Positions 1 through 7,829 of a stretch of 64,000 bases of DNA are shown here, piece by piece. Every line of letters begins with the position of its first letter. Positions within the stretch are counted from its first letter, which is position 1. The position numbers and the translations under genes were made by a program. The stretch spans positions 471,496 to 535,495 of the forward strand of contig NZ_JAKKCJ010000003.1 in the NCBI RefSeq assembly GCF_021726515.1, read 5' to 3'. The notes under the pieces are model-generated. The model saw nothing but the letters and a program-made list of their open reading frames with translations. It ran no database searches and had not been told where the DNA came from. The stretch comes from Vibrio sp. CK2-1. Its GTDB lineage: Bacteria; Pseudomonadota; Gammaproteobacteria; Enterobacterales; Vibrionaceae.

Positions 1-1581
1 AATTTGTCGCTGTTCTTCGATAACTGAATGAAGAATGTCATTGGTGGTGAGTGGGTTCGCGAGTACAACGCGGAATACGCTGGTTTCCATACGCTCCCAC
101 TGCACTGGCGTTAAACGAGTACGGGAGACAAAGGAAATACCATTTTCACGCTGCTTCTTTTGAACGAATTGCGTCAGTTCATTGAGTAATTGGTGTAACT
201 GTTGGCGATCTTCAGCCGATGCGATTAATAAGGCTTTTCGTGTGTCTTGCGGTACATAGCGATAGGTTAGTAAACATAACTCAGGCTCAGAAATCAGTTC
301 GAAGTCATTTTGTTGTTTGATTAAATCGGCAAAGTAACGGGCTTTATCAATGCTTTGATCGATTAATAGTTCGTAACCTGGGCGACTAATAATGTGCATG
401 CTGGAATACACGAGCATCGCCATACCGGAGCGAGAACCTTCTAATGTGTGTGAACCGAGATCTTTTGAGCCTTTACGTAGAATGTATTCAGCATGGTGTT
501 CAACCGCTTTCATTGCTTCTGGATCTTTAAATAACACCATTCCAGCACCCATTGGGATATACAGTTGCTTGTGAGCATCTATCGTCACAGAATCAGCACG
601 TTCAATGCCTTTTAATAATGAACGATGATTATTCGACATTAATGTCGCGCCACCCCAAGCGGCATCAACATGGAAGTGGCAATCTTCTCGTTGTGCAATA
701 TCGGCGATGGTATCTAGAGGGTCAATGTTGCCTGTTTCAGTCGTGCCCGCCACACCAATAATCGCGAATGGTTTGATATTTTTTGCTTTGAGTTGTTTGA
801 TGGTTTCTTCAAGTGCTGTCGGGCAGATACGGTTGTTTTCATCGGCTTTGACTGGAACAAGATTAGACTGACCAATACCAAGCACATCGGCGGCTTTTTT
901 AAGAGAGTAGTGCCCACGTTCAGACACTAATATCGCCATGCCTTGATAGCCATAATGCATCATGGCATTAAATAGGCCTTCTTTTTCTACCCCTTGAAAA
1001 TCGCCATCAGCTTTTAATGCATTGTTGCGCGCAACCCATAATGCGGTGATGTTAGCTATGGTGCCACCAGAGCAAAATGCGCCGAGTGAATGCTCCGCAC
1101 TATGCATCCATTTTTGATAAAAACTCTCAGATTGCCCGTAAATTAAACGATGTAGCATGCCAAGCACTTGGCGCTCTAATGGCGTGAATGCTTTGGAGGT
1201 TTCAATTTTTACTAGGTTTTGATTCAGCGCAATCATGATTTTAGACAACGGCATTAAAAAGTAAGGCAATGCAGAAGTCATGTGACCAATAAAGCTTGGT
1301 GCTGAGGTGTGTACCGAGTGGGATACTAGGGTATCAAGAAGATGCTGAGTATGCTCTGAAACAAAGGTCGGAAACTCGGGAATGGCGGCATCTGAAAAAT
1401 CTTTTTCGATCTCTGATAAGGGTTTTTCTTCCGCGACAATATGCTCTCTTAAGAACTCATTTAGATTCTGAGAGAGTTTTTGTTCGATGTTACCCAATGT
1501 TGAATCGGGAGCCTCTGGCACAGTAAAAATGCGCAGCAAGCTCTCAAAATTGACATCTACAATTTTGTCGTTAGATCCCAT
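1..1581 (-). CDS. panP: PLP-dependent aspartate 1-decarboxylase-type enzyme (PanP family), 3' end outside window
   Basis: Group II PLP-dependent decarboxylase. It resembles the Vibrio family annotated as pyridoxal-dependent aspartate 1-decarboxylase (PanP), which would make beta-alanine for pantothenate. I read 527 codons from an ATG at 1579-1581 on the minus strand to the window edge without a stop, close to full family length, so only a short C-terminus is missing. HVDAAWGG (PLP-contacting Asp) and SVTIDAHKQ are visible; the Lys of the latter, about residue 338, should form the Schiff base. The start is preceded by a weak purine run. Related families (glutamate, diaminobutyrate and tyrosine decarboxylases) share this fold, so the substrate is inferred from family resemblance. 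Confidence 0.8.
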   Translation of the reverse strand, partial: MGSNDKIVDVNFESLLRIFTVPEAPDSTLGNIEQKLSQNLNEFLREHIVAEEKPLSEIEKDFSDAAIPEFPTFVSEHTQHLLDTLVSHSVHTSAPSFIGHMTSALPYFLMPLSKIMIALNQNLVKIETSKAFTPLERQVLGMLHRLIYGQSESFYQKWMHSAEHSLGAFCSGGTIANITALWVARNNALKADGDFQGVEKEGLFNAMMHYGYQGMAILVSERGHYSLKKAADVLGIGQSNLVPVKADENNRICPTALEETIKQLKAKNIKPFAIIGVAGTTETGNIDPLDTIADIAQREDCHFHVDAAWGGATLMSNNHRSLLKGIERADSVTIDAHKQLYIPMGAGMVLFKDPEAMKAVEHHAEYILRKGSKDLGSHTLEGSRSGMAMLVYSSMHIISRPGYELLIDQSIDKARYFADLIKQQNDFELISEPELCLLTYRYVPQDTRKALLIASAEDRQQLHQLLNELTQFVQKKQRENGISFVSRTRLTPVQWERMETSVFRVVLANPLTTNDILHSVIEEQRQI

Positions 1582-1609
1582 AACACGTTTTCTTCTAGAG
1601 TTTCCGTTG

Positions 1610-1659
1610 ATTTGAGCGAAATAATTTATCGTAATAAATCAATAAAGTCTCGCTCAAAT
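1610..1659. repeat. Inverted repeat in the panP leader
   Basis: ATTTGAGCGA (1610-1619) pairs perfectly with TCGCTCAAAT (1650-1659). Inside the loop is a second small palindrome, TTTAT-CGTA-ATAAA. It lies about 29 bp upstream of the panP start. It could be a 5'UTR hairpin or a regulator site; there is no T-run to make it a clear terminator. Confidence 0.5.
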
Positions 1660-1685
1660 GTAGGTAGGTTGTGTGTGGTTGTGCC

Positions 1686-1717
1686 CGAGGCAACATTATA
1701 TCGAGGCAACATTATAT
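1686..1717. repeat. 16-bp tandem duplication
   Basis: The 16-mer CGAGGCAACATTATAT occurs twice back to back (1686-1701 and 1702-1717), immediately downstream of the stop of the minus-strand gene at 1722. It looks like a recent slippage duplication of no obvious function. Confidence 0.8.
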
Positions 1718-1721
1718 ATAG

Positions 1722-2243
1722 CTACTTACACTCAATGGCGTTAGTTTTCGCAACCGATTGATTGTATTTGTCTAATGCAGGTTTGATATTGCTAGGGTGG
1801 CTTAATAGGTCAGCAAAAGCAGAGCGTAAATCATAGTTTTTTTCATTTGGTGGTGACTGACGGTCATCAAATGTTGTTTTAGCAATTTTACCAAGTTCAT
1901 CATCACGTTGTGATAAGGTTTTTACATCAGCTTGAGACAGTTTTAACCATGATTCTACTTGCTCATCCGTGGCAATTTTTTCAGGCTCAGAGGTGAGATA
2001 AAAATCTACTGCAGCACGGTTCAATTCAAAATGGTGGGTTCTACCTTGTAAAAACCAATCACCGACCTCTTTTAAATCTGGATTCGACTCTGTAGTGATA
2101 GACACAAGATCTTGGTACCAAGTTAAAGAGGCATCAATATAAGCATCGTATTTATCCGTTAAGCATTGGGTATTTTTATCTGTAGCGGCAAACACGGAAC
2201 TGCTTAGAGATAACAATAAAAGGGCGATAGCAGGTTTTTTCAT
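1722..2243 (-). CDS. Small exported protein of unknown function
   Basis: 173-aa protein with a classical signal peptide: a KK start, a leucine/serine-rich core and an SVFA-A type cleavage site near residue 19-20, so it is probably periplasmic. The mature part is hydrophilic and helical-looking. Two cysteines, one near the mature N-terminus (in TQCLTD) and one at the second-last residue (IECK), could form a disulphide. The start has a good AAGGAAAG ribosome site. It lies between panP and lysO on the same strand, without an evident shared function. I do not recognise a domain. Confidence 0.7.
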   Translation of the reverse strand: MKKPAIALLLLSLSSSVFAATDKNTQCLTDKYDAYIDASLTWYQDLVSITTESNPDLKEVGDWFLQGRTHHFELNRAAVDFYLTSEPEKIATDEQVESWLKLSQADVKTLSQRDDELGKIAKTTFDDRQSPPNEKNYDLRSAFADLLSHPSNIKPALDKYNQSVAKTNAIECK

Positions 2244-2347
2244 TTTCTTTCCTTGAAGTAAGGCATCAATAAAGCCATTTATTATAAATCATGGCTGCAG
2301 TCTAAATCAGTGCATCATATCACTTTTTATTGTCTGTTTTTTCGAGT

Positions 2348-3253
2348 TTACGCGCCCAATGATACGAAAAAGAGCATCAATACCGGAACGAGTAAGCTAA
2401 GAATAAATCCGCTGACGATGGCAATAGGGACACATTTTACACCACCAGTACTTTGGATGACGGGTAAAGTAAAGTCCATGGCGGTCGCGCCAGCATAACC
2501 AATACTGGTGCAAGGGTAGCGACGAATAAACATAGGTATGGCAATTAAGGCAACTAACTCACGCAGTAATTCCAACATAAAAGATGCGCCACCATAAACG
2601 GGGCCGTAAGCATCTCCCATTAAAATCCCCGCAAGTGAATACCAGCCAAATCCTGATGCCATCGCTAGACCGTTAGTCATTGGAATATCCAATATATACG
2701 ATGCAATGATGCCACCGATCCATGAGGTTCCAACAATAATACAAGCGATGATCATGCCGCGTTTGTTTAAAATAATCTGTCTGAGTGTGAGGCCACTATT
2801 TCTTAATTGAATACCAATAAAAAAGAGCAAGAGTAATAAAATGCCTTCGCTGATTTCACTAATGTACGGAACCTGAAAAGGAAGCAGTAGACCTAATAAT
2901 AAGCCAGCGCCAACGACTAAAATGAGTTTGGCCGATTCTAATGCCATCATATAAACCGGTAATGGGGCGGCTTTCGACTGGGCTTCGACTGGCATCCATT
3001 TATCTACAAATGGTAGTGCTGCCAAGTTGCAAGCACCAATCGCGATAAAAAAGGTAAAGGTGAAAAGTGCAATAGTCTGCAAGTTACTGCCGAGGTTATC
3101 TAACGCCGACAGACTTAATCCCATAAAAAATAGGATAACGTAGATCAAATAAGAAACGGCTTGATTGATTCTGTGGTGCCAAGCTTCGCTACGAAGGGTG
3201 ATGAAATAACCCACGACTAATGGCAGGAAAATCATAAATACACCTGAATACAT
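2348..3253 (-). CDS. lysO: Lysine exporter LysO family (YbjE/DUF340)
   Basis: 301-aa inner-membrane protein resembling E. coli YbjE/LysO, which exports L-lysine and toxic lysine analogues. It consists of about eight hydrophobic helices with short loops, including glycine-rich segments such as GASFMLELLRELVAL and STGGVKCVP in the C-terminal half that are characteristic of the family. The ATG at 3251-3253 is chosen because a GGGG ribosome site sits 5 nt before it; a GTG two codons upstream overlaps that site. It is monocistronic, and the upstream gap is shared with the divergent tfoY. The substrate is by family homology only. Confidence 0.85.
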   Translation of the reverse strand: MYSGVFMIFLPLVVGYFITLRSEAWHHRINQAVSYLIYVILFFMGLSLSALDNLGSNLQTIALFTFTFFIAIGACNLAALPFVDKWMPVEAQSKAAPLPVYMMALESAKLILVVGAGLLLGLLLPFQVPYISEISEGILLLLLFFIGIQLRNSGLTLRQIILNKRGMIIACIIVGTSWIGGIIASYILDIPMTNGLAMASGFGWYSLAGILMGDAYGPVYGGASFMLELLRELVALIAIPMFIRRYPCTSIGYAGATAMDFTLPVIQSTGGVKCVPIAIVSGFILSLLVPVLMLFFVSLGA

Positions 3254-3694
3254 AAACACCCCAAATGAAAAGTGAGAGAGTAAAGCGCAATTGCGCGACC
3301 ATCTTAATGATTTTGAGAATGAAAATCATCTACTTAACTAAGTTGGTTATTTATTTTTTTGTTTGAATTAAGTTTATTGACTATTTTATAAACAATAGGT
3401 TTTTTGTGGGAATATTGACTTCTTGAATTCGTCATTACATTTCCATGACACGATAAAAATAATAATGCGAGTAATCTCTCATTTTTCAATGGGTTTTCAT
3501 GGTTAGGTGTGAGCTGTGCACTTACTTAATTTTTACCATAAAGTATCATTAATATTAGAGCGTGTTCATAAAAACATGGTTAATGGAGTCGATGTTTTTA
3601 AGCTTGCTCGCAAAAATATGGAAGTTATAAATAATATGTCTTAATGACGCTTGTGTATTGATCGGGGGATTAAACATAAGTACGGAGGTTACAC
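3254..3694. other. Divergent intergenic region lysO / tfoY
   Basis: 440 bp of AT-rich DNA without a convincing ORF. It must hold the promoters for lysO (leftward) and tfoY (rightward). I looked specifically for a c-di-GMP-I (GEMM) riboswitch, known upstream of V. cholerae tfoY, and found neither the conserved GGGCAAAC-type core nor its stems on the plus strand. An excellent GGAGG ribosome site precedes tfoY. Confidence 0.5.
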
Positions 3695-4288
3695 ATGGGC
3701 AGCAATATGGAGCGTTCTTTTTTTGAATATGTAGCTAAGTTTGGCTCGTTTCAAAAACGTTCAATGTTTGGAGGAATTGGATTATTTAGTGAAGATGCAA
3801 TGTATGCACTAATTTCCGATGGAACTATTTTTATTCGTGGCGGCGGTAGTCTTGATAAAACCTTAGAAGAGAAGGGTTGTAAAAGATATAAACACGTTAA
3901 AAAACAAACGGTGGCAACGGTAAATTATTTTGATGTGACAAAATTATATACGGAAGGTGATGAGTCACTCGATAGCATCATTCAACTATCAATAGAATAT
4001 TCTAAGCAAGAAAGAGCATTTCAAAAATCAGCAGATAGTCGTAGGTTGCGTGATTTACCCAATATGCAACTTACACTAGAGCGAATGGTGAAAAAAGCAG
4101 GCGTACCAGATGTGAGTACGTTTTTACAGATGGGACCAGAAGATGTCTTCATGAAGGTAAAAGAAGCGTATGGTGGCGATGTCGATATACGCTTGTTGTG
4201 GAAATTTGCCGGAGCAGTAGACGGTTGTCACTGGAAACTTATTCAAGAGCCTAGAAAGCAGCAACTTTTATCCAGTGTGCACCACTAA
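3695..4288 (+). CDS. tfoY: TfoX/Sxy family regulator TfoY
   Basis: 197-aa regulator of the TfoX/Sxy family. The N-terminal domain (about residues 10-100) has the family signature RSMFGGIGLF and the C-terminal domain (about 115-190) has NMQLTLERMVKKAGV and DIRLLWKFAGAVDG. The MGSxMExSFFxYVAxFG start resembles Vibrio TfoY rather than TfoX as I remember them. In Vibrio cholerae TfoY promotes type VI secretion and motility and is controlled by c-di-GMP; TfoX promotes competence. The ATG has a textbook GGAGG eight bases upstream. A strong hairpin follows the stop. Assignment to TfoY over TfoX is from recall of the two paralogues. Confidence 0.82.
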   Translation: MGSNMERSFFEYVAKFGSFQKRSMFGGIGLFSEDAMYALISDGTIFIRGGGSLDKTLEEKGCKRYKHVKKQTVATVNYFDVTKLYTEGDESLDSIIQLSIEYSKQERAFQKSADSRRLRDLPNMQLTLERMVKKAGVPDVSTFLQMGPEDVFMKVKEAYGGDVDIRLLWKFAGAVDGCHWKLIQEPRKQQLLSSVHH

Positions 4289-4310
4289 GTAACGCTTAAA
4301 CTCTAAAAGA

Positions 4311-4340
4311 AAAGCCTCGCATGTTGTGCGAGGCTTTGTT
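4311..4340. terminator. Bidirectional terminator tfoY / OM protein
   Basis: An 11-bp perfect stem, AAAGCCTCGCA with TGCGAGGCTTT, around a 5-nt loop, with T-rich sequence on the right and A-rich on the left. It can serve both the plus-strand tfoY and the convergent gene at 4386. Confidence 0.85.
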
Positions 4341-4385
4341 GTCTTTATAGTGTTCAGTTTTGATTTACAGTTAAAACGTGCTTGA

Positions 4386-4937
4386 TTAATAGTTAAAACG
4401 AGCTGTAATCATAACCTGGTCGCCATAGATGTAATTTAGCTTACCTTCTAGGCCAATAGAGAATAATTCTGTTGCATGGAATCGACCTGAAATTGAGCCA
4501 TAAACTTCATCAGTATCATCATGGTTGTTGATTTTGTAGTAACCAAGTTGACCACCAACTTCAAACTGTGGACCTAACCATTGTCTAACACCTAGATTTA
4601 CTTCCATTCCCGCGTCATCATCGAATTTGCGTCTGTCATCAACTAGTTTGAATAACATTTCACCTGTAATGTCTGTCCAGTTACTTACTGGCGCATGGAA
4701 CCCTAAACCAGCAGAAAGATCGTAATCGCTGTCAAATTCAGAATCTAATGAAAAAATCGCGTGTGCATTAGGATGGATAGACTTACTGACAGCAGCACCA
4801 AAAGTCATCGGGCTAAGGCCAATTCGTGCATCAATATAATCGTAGTTAAAGTTGCTCATATTGGCAGAACCATTACTAGCGGCAAAAGTAGACCCAGATA
4901 CCAATAGTAGGCCAGAAAGAATCAGTGACTTGCGCAT
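4386..4937 (-). CDS. Small outer-membrane beta-barrel protein
   Basis: 183-aa exported protein. A signal peptide (MRKSLILSGLLLVSGSTFA, cleavage at about 20) precedes alternating hydrophobic/polar strands rich in Gly, Asp and aromatics, ending in a terminal Tyr in a RFNY tail. That is the classic C-terminal signal for outer-membrane beta-barrel insertion. Length fits an 8-stranded barrel. It is monocistronic and convergent with tfoY. I do not recognise a specific family, and transport or adhesion roles cannot be assigned from the sequence. Confidence 0.75.
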   Translation of the reverse strand: MRKSLILSGLLLVSGSTFAASNGSANMSNFNYDYIDARIGLSPMTFGAAVSKSIHPNAHAIFSLDSEFDSDYDLSAGLGFHAPVSNWTDITGEMLFKLVDDRRKFDDDAGMEVNLGVRQWLGPQFEVGGQLGYYKINNHDDTDEVYGSISGRFHATELFSIGLEGKLNYIYGDQVMITARFNY

Positions 4938-5209
4938 GAAAGAAAACCCTTTTCTTATTCAATCGTAAAAATAGCAAATGAATTATTTATTTGTTTTTGC
5001 TCTATGTGACTGATTTTGTCAGAAGCCGCGACTGATGTAAATTGGCAAAGTACCAGTTAATGTAAACATTCAGACAAATATTACAGCTTTATACATTAAT
5101 TTAATTTATGAGTTCTGAAATATTGAGCCTCTAGTACTTTCAATTTCTTTTTTTCATGACATCAAAAATGAATTTACGATAGACTGTTTTTTATTTGCCA
5201 AGGATTAAA

Positions 5210-6472
5210 ATGAATAATGTAAAGAAGTTTGTCGCAATTGGTGGTGCAGTACTATTAGCTGCATGTTGGCCGTTAGCGCTAGGGCAGTTCGCCCAAACGA
5301 CCATTCAAGACGCGGTAAATAAGCTAGACAAAGAAGAAGTCAATGTTGAGCTTGTTAATTACGATCGTGGTTACTTGAGCTCAACAGCCCAAACGAAAGT
5401 GACTGTGATTGATCCAGTATTAAAGCAGCAGCTTGAACTAGATGGTTTGCCAACCGAGTTTTTGCTAGATCACAATATCAGCCATGGCTTGGTCAGTATC
5501 GCGACGGATACTAAGCCTAATGACTATTCCCGTTTACCGATTGATATCCACTCTGTTACCTACATTAACGGTTCAACTGCATTGGATATGACGAGTCAAA
5601 AAATGGCATTTAACTTTGCCAATGATGTGAATTCTAAATTGGAGTTTTCTCCGGCTAAATTAAATGCGGATATTAGCCGCGATGGTCATATCAAGTTTGA
5701 TTATGTTTTTGAAGGTTTTGATGGACACTTCAGTAATGGAGAATCGCTGATTGTCGACTCTATTGCTGGTTCAGGTAATGGCCAGAAAAAAGAGGGCTTT
5801 TGGTTGGGTAGTCAGCAAATCACTGTGGGTGAAACCAATATGGTTGATGCTCAAGGCGTGAGTATTGTTGATGTGCACAAATTTGATTATGAATTTAATA
5901 CTGAAGAAAACGCAGAAGATAAAACCTTCTCTAGTCATCATAAAATCGCCGTAGATACCGTCGATCTTGTTGATGACTCGCTGACAGATCTGGGCGTTGA
6001 TGCTTCATTTAATGCGTTAGATATTGAAAACTTTTCTCAGTTATTAAGTGTTTATCAAGATAAAGGTCATGCACTCAATAATGATGATCTTAAACTAATC
6101 ATGGCATCGATTGATGGCTTGTTTGAAAAAGGGTTCAGCATTTCTCTTAATGAGATGAAAGCCTCGATTGGTGAAGGCAAATTTAATAGTGATTGGTTAC
6201 TTAATTTCCCTAAAGGCGATAACAAAGTGACTAAGAACCCGATGCAAGTGATCTCATCGATTAATGGTGGAGCGAATGCCTTTGTTTCTAATGAAATGGT
6301 TACGCAATTTCCATTTATTCAATCGGGTTTAGATAATTTAATCCAGCAAGGTATTATGGTGAAGCAAGCGGATGGTTATCATCTTAATGGTGAGATTAAA
6401 GGCGGCAACATTGTGTTCAAAGGTGGTAAAACATTGCCGCTATTTGTGGTACTTGCACCGTTATTTTTATAA
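5210..6472 (+). CDS. DUF945 (YdgA-like) family protein
   Basis: 420-aa protein of the DUF945/YdgA family, envelope proteins of uncertain role. The ATG at 5210 follows an AAGGA ribosome site by 5 nt; a TTG five codons upstream would place that site inside the gene. The N-terminus is one hydrophobic helix (about residues 7-26) and contains LAAC (residues 16-19), a lipobox-like match, so lipoprotein processing is possible although the following Trp is unusual. The rest is a long beta-rich, Asp/Asn-rich region. It is transcribed alone between two hairpins. Confidence 0.75.
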   Translation: MNNVKKFVAIGGAVLLAACWPLALGQFAQTTIQDAVNKLDKEEVNVELVNYDRGYLSSTAQTKVTVIDPVLKQQLELDGLPTEFLLDHNISHGLVSIATDTKPNDYSRLPIDIHSVTYINGSTALDMTSQKMAFNFANDVNSKLEFSPAKLNADISRDGHIKFDYVFEGFDGHFSNGESLIVDSIAGSGNGQKKEGFWLGSQQITVGETNMVDAQGVSIVDVHKFDYEFNTEENAEDKTFSSHHKIAVDTVDLVDDSLTDLGVDASFNALDIENFSQLLSVYQDKGHALNNDDLKLIMASIDGLFEKGFSISLNEMKASIGEGKFNSDWLLNFPKGDNKVTKNPMQVISSINGGANAFVSNEMVTQFPFIQSGLDNLIQQGIMVKQADGYHLNGEIKGGNIVFKGGKTLPLFVVLAPLFL

Positions 6473-6530
6473 TCGGAATGAAATGTACGACACACATTTT
6501 TTATTGAGAAAATAGGTGTTTTGCGATGAA

Positions 6531-6556
6531 AGGGGCCAATGTGGCCTCTTTTTTTA
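6531..6556 (+). terminator. Rho-independent terminator after the DUF945 gene
   Basis: A 7-bp stem AGGGGCC/GGCCTCT (one G-T pair) with a 5-nt loop followed directly by a run of T, 60 bp after the stop. Confidence 0.8.
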
Positions 6557-6657
6557 TGTTTGAACAAAAATGGCTTTTCTCAATTAAGTAAAAAATGGTA
6601 TTACTGTAGGTAAATTCGTTATCTTCATTTGTCATCTACGCAGGAGCAAAATTCATC

Positions 6658-7740
6658 ATGGAACCTATCTATAACTTCAGTGCTGGCCCAGCAAGTCTTC
6701 CTAAAGCGGTTATGCAACAAGCTCAAAAAGAGTTTTTAGATTGGAATGGCCTAGGCACATCCGTTATGGAAATCAGTCACCGCAGTAAGCCTTTCTTGAA
6801 AGTTGCGGCGGATGCAGAGCAAGATCTACGTGATCTACTTTCTATCCCTGATAATTACAAAGTGCTTTTCTGCCAAGGTGGCGCACGTGCTCAGTTTGCG
6901 GCTATTCCGATGAACTTACTGGGCGATGCTAAAACCGCTGATTATATTGATGGCGGATACTGGGCAGCCAGCGCGGTTGATGAAGCGCAAAAATATTGCC
7001 GACCGAATGTATTTAAAGCGTCTACCGAAATTGATGGAAAAACCGCAGTACTGCCGGCTTCTGAGTGGATTTTATCGGATGATGCAGCTTATGTGCATTT
7101 TTGTCCGAATGAGACCATTGATGGCATTGAAATTAATGATTTACCACAGACAGATAAACCCATTGTCGCAGATATGTCTTCAACAATTCTATCTCGTGAA
7201 ATTAATGTTTCTAAATATGGCGTGATTTACGCTGGCGCTCAGAAAAACATTGGCCCAGCCGGTTTATGTATTGTGATCGTTCGTGATGATTTGCTTGAAT
7301 TCGCTCATTCAGCATTGCCAAGCATTTTAAATTATAAAGTTTTGTTTGAAAAAGAGTCGATGTTTAACACGCCTCCAACTTATGCTTGGTACTTATCGGG
7401 CTTAGTCTTTAAATGGCTGAAAGCCAATGGTGGTGTTGCAGCGATGGAAAAAGTGAATCGTGCCAAAGCGGCGTTACTTTACCAATGTATTGATGAGTCA
7501 GATTTTTATCGTAATAACGTCCATGCGAATAACCGTTCATTGATGAATGTGCCATTCCAACTCGCCAAACCTGAGCTTGATGGATTGTTCCTTGAGCAAG
7601 CTGAAGCGCGTGGTTTGCAAGCCTTGAAAGGGCATAGAGCGGTAGGTGGCATGCGAGCGTCTATCTACAATGCAATTCCATTAGAGGGCGTACAAGCCTT
7701 AGTTGATTTTATGAAAGAGTTTGAAGCCGCGAATAAATAA
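6658..7740 (+). CDS. serC: Phosphoserine aminotransferase SerC
   Basis: 360 aa, the usual length. A PLP class V aminotransferase converting 3-phosphohydroxypyruvate and glutamate to phosphoserine; it also acts on the 4-phosphothreonine precursor in PLP synthesis. Visible family motifs are YNFSAGPA at the start, EISHRSK (about 38-44), the CQGGA PLP-phosphate loop (72-76), ADMSS (171-175) and YAGAQKNIG, whose Lys196 should bind PLP. The C-terminal KGHRxVGGMRAS is also typical. The ribosome site is AGGAG. A perfect long hairpin follows. It stands alone, without aroA directly downstream as in E. coli. Confidence 0.96.
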   Translation: MEPIYNFSAGPASLPKAVMQQAQKEFLDWNGLGTSVMEISHRSKPFLKVAADAEQDLRDLLSIPDNYKVLFCQGGARAQFAAIPMNLLGDAKTADYIDGGYWAASAVDEAQKYCRPNVFKASTEIDGKTAVLPASEWILSDDAAYVHFCPNETIDGIEINDLPQTDKPIVADMSSTILSREINVSKYGVIYAGAQKNIGPAGLCIVIVRDDLLEFAHSALPSILNYKVLFEKESMFNTPPTYAWYLSGLVFKWLKANGGVAAMEKVNRAKAALLYQCIDESDFYRNNVHANNRSLMNVPFQLAKPELDGLFLEQAEARGLQALKGHRAVGGMRASIYNAIPLEGVQALVDFMKEFEAANK

Positions 7741-7760
7741 CTTCAAATTTATGAATAGAT

Positions 7761-7799
7761 AAAAAACCGCCAAGTTGATTTTTCAACTTGGCGGTTTTT
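7761..7799. terminator. Bidirectional terminator serC / cydC
   Basis: A very long perfect stem (AAAACCGCCAAGTTGA with its complement) around a TTT loop, with A-run left and T-run right. It lies between convergent serC and cydC and can stop transcription both ways. Confidence 0.92.
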
Positions 7800-7829
7800 G
7801 TTTGGATTATCTTTTTTAAGCGAGGTTCT

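Noticed and set aside
3260..3694. Possible c-di-GMP riboswitch before tfoY
   Set aside because: The conserved GEMM core and its helices could not be found by eye on the plus strand; reported instead as apparently absent.
6926..7225. 99-aa ORF inside serC
   Set aside because: Out-of-frame shadow of the serC coding sequence with no own ribosome site.
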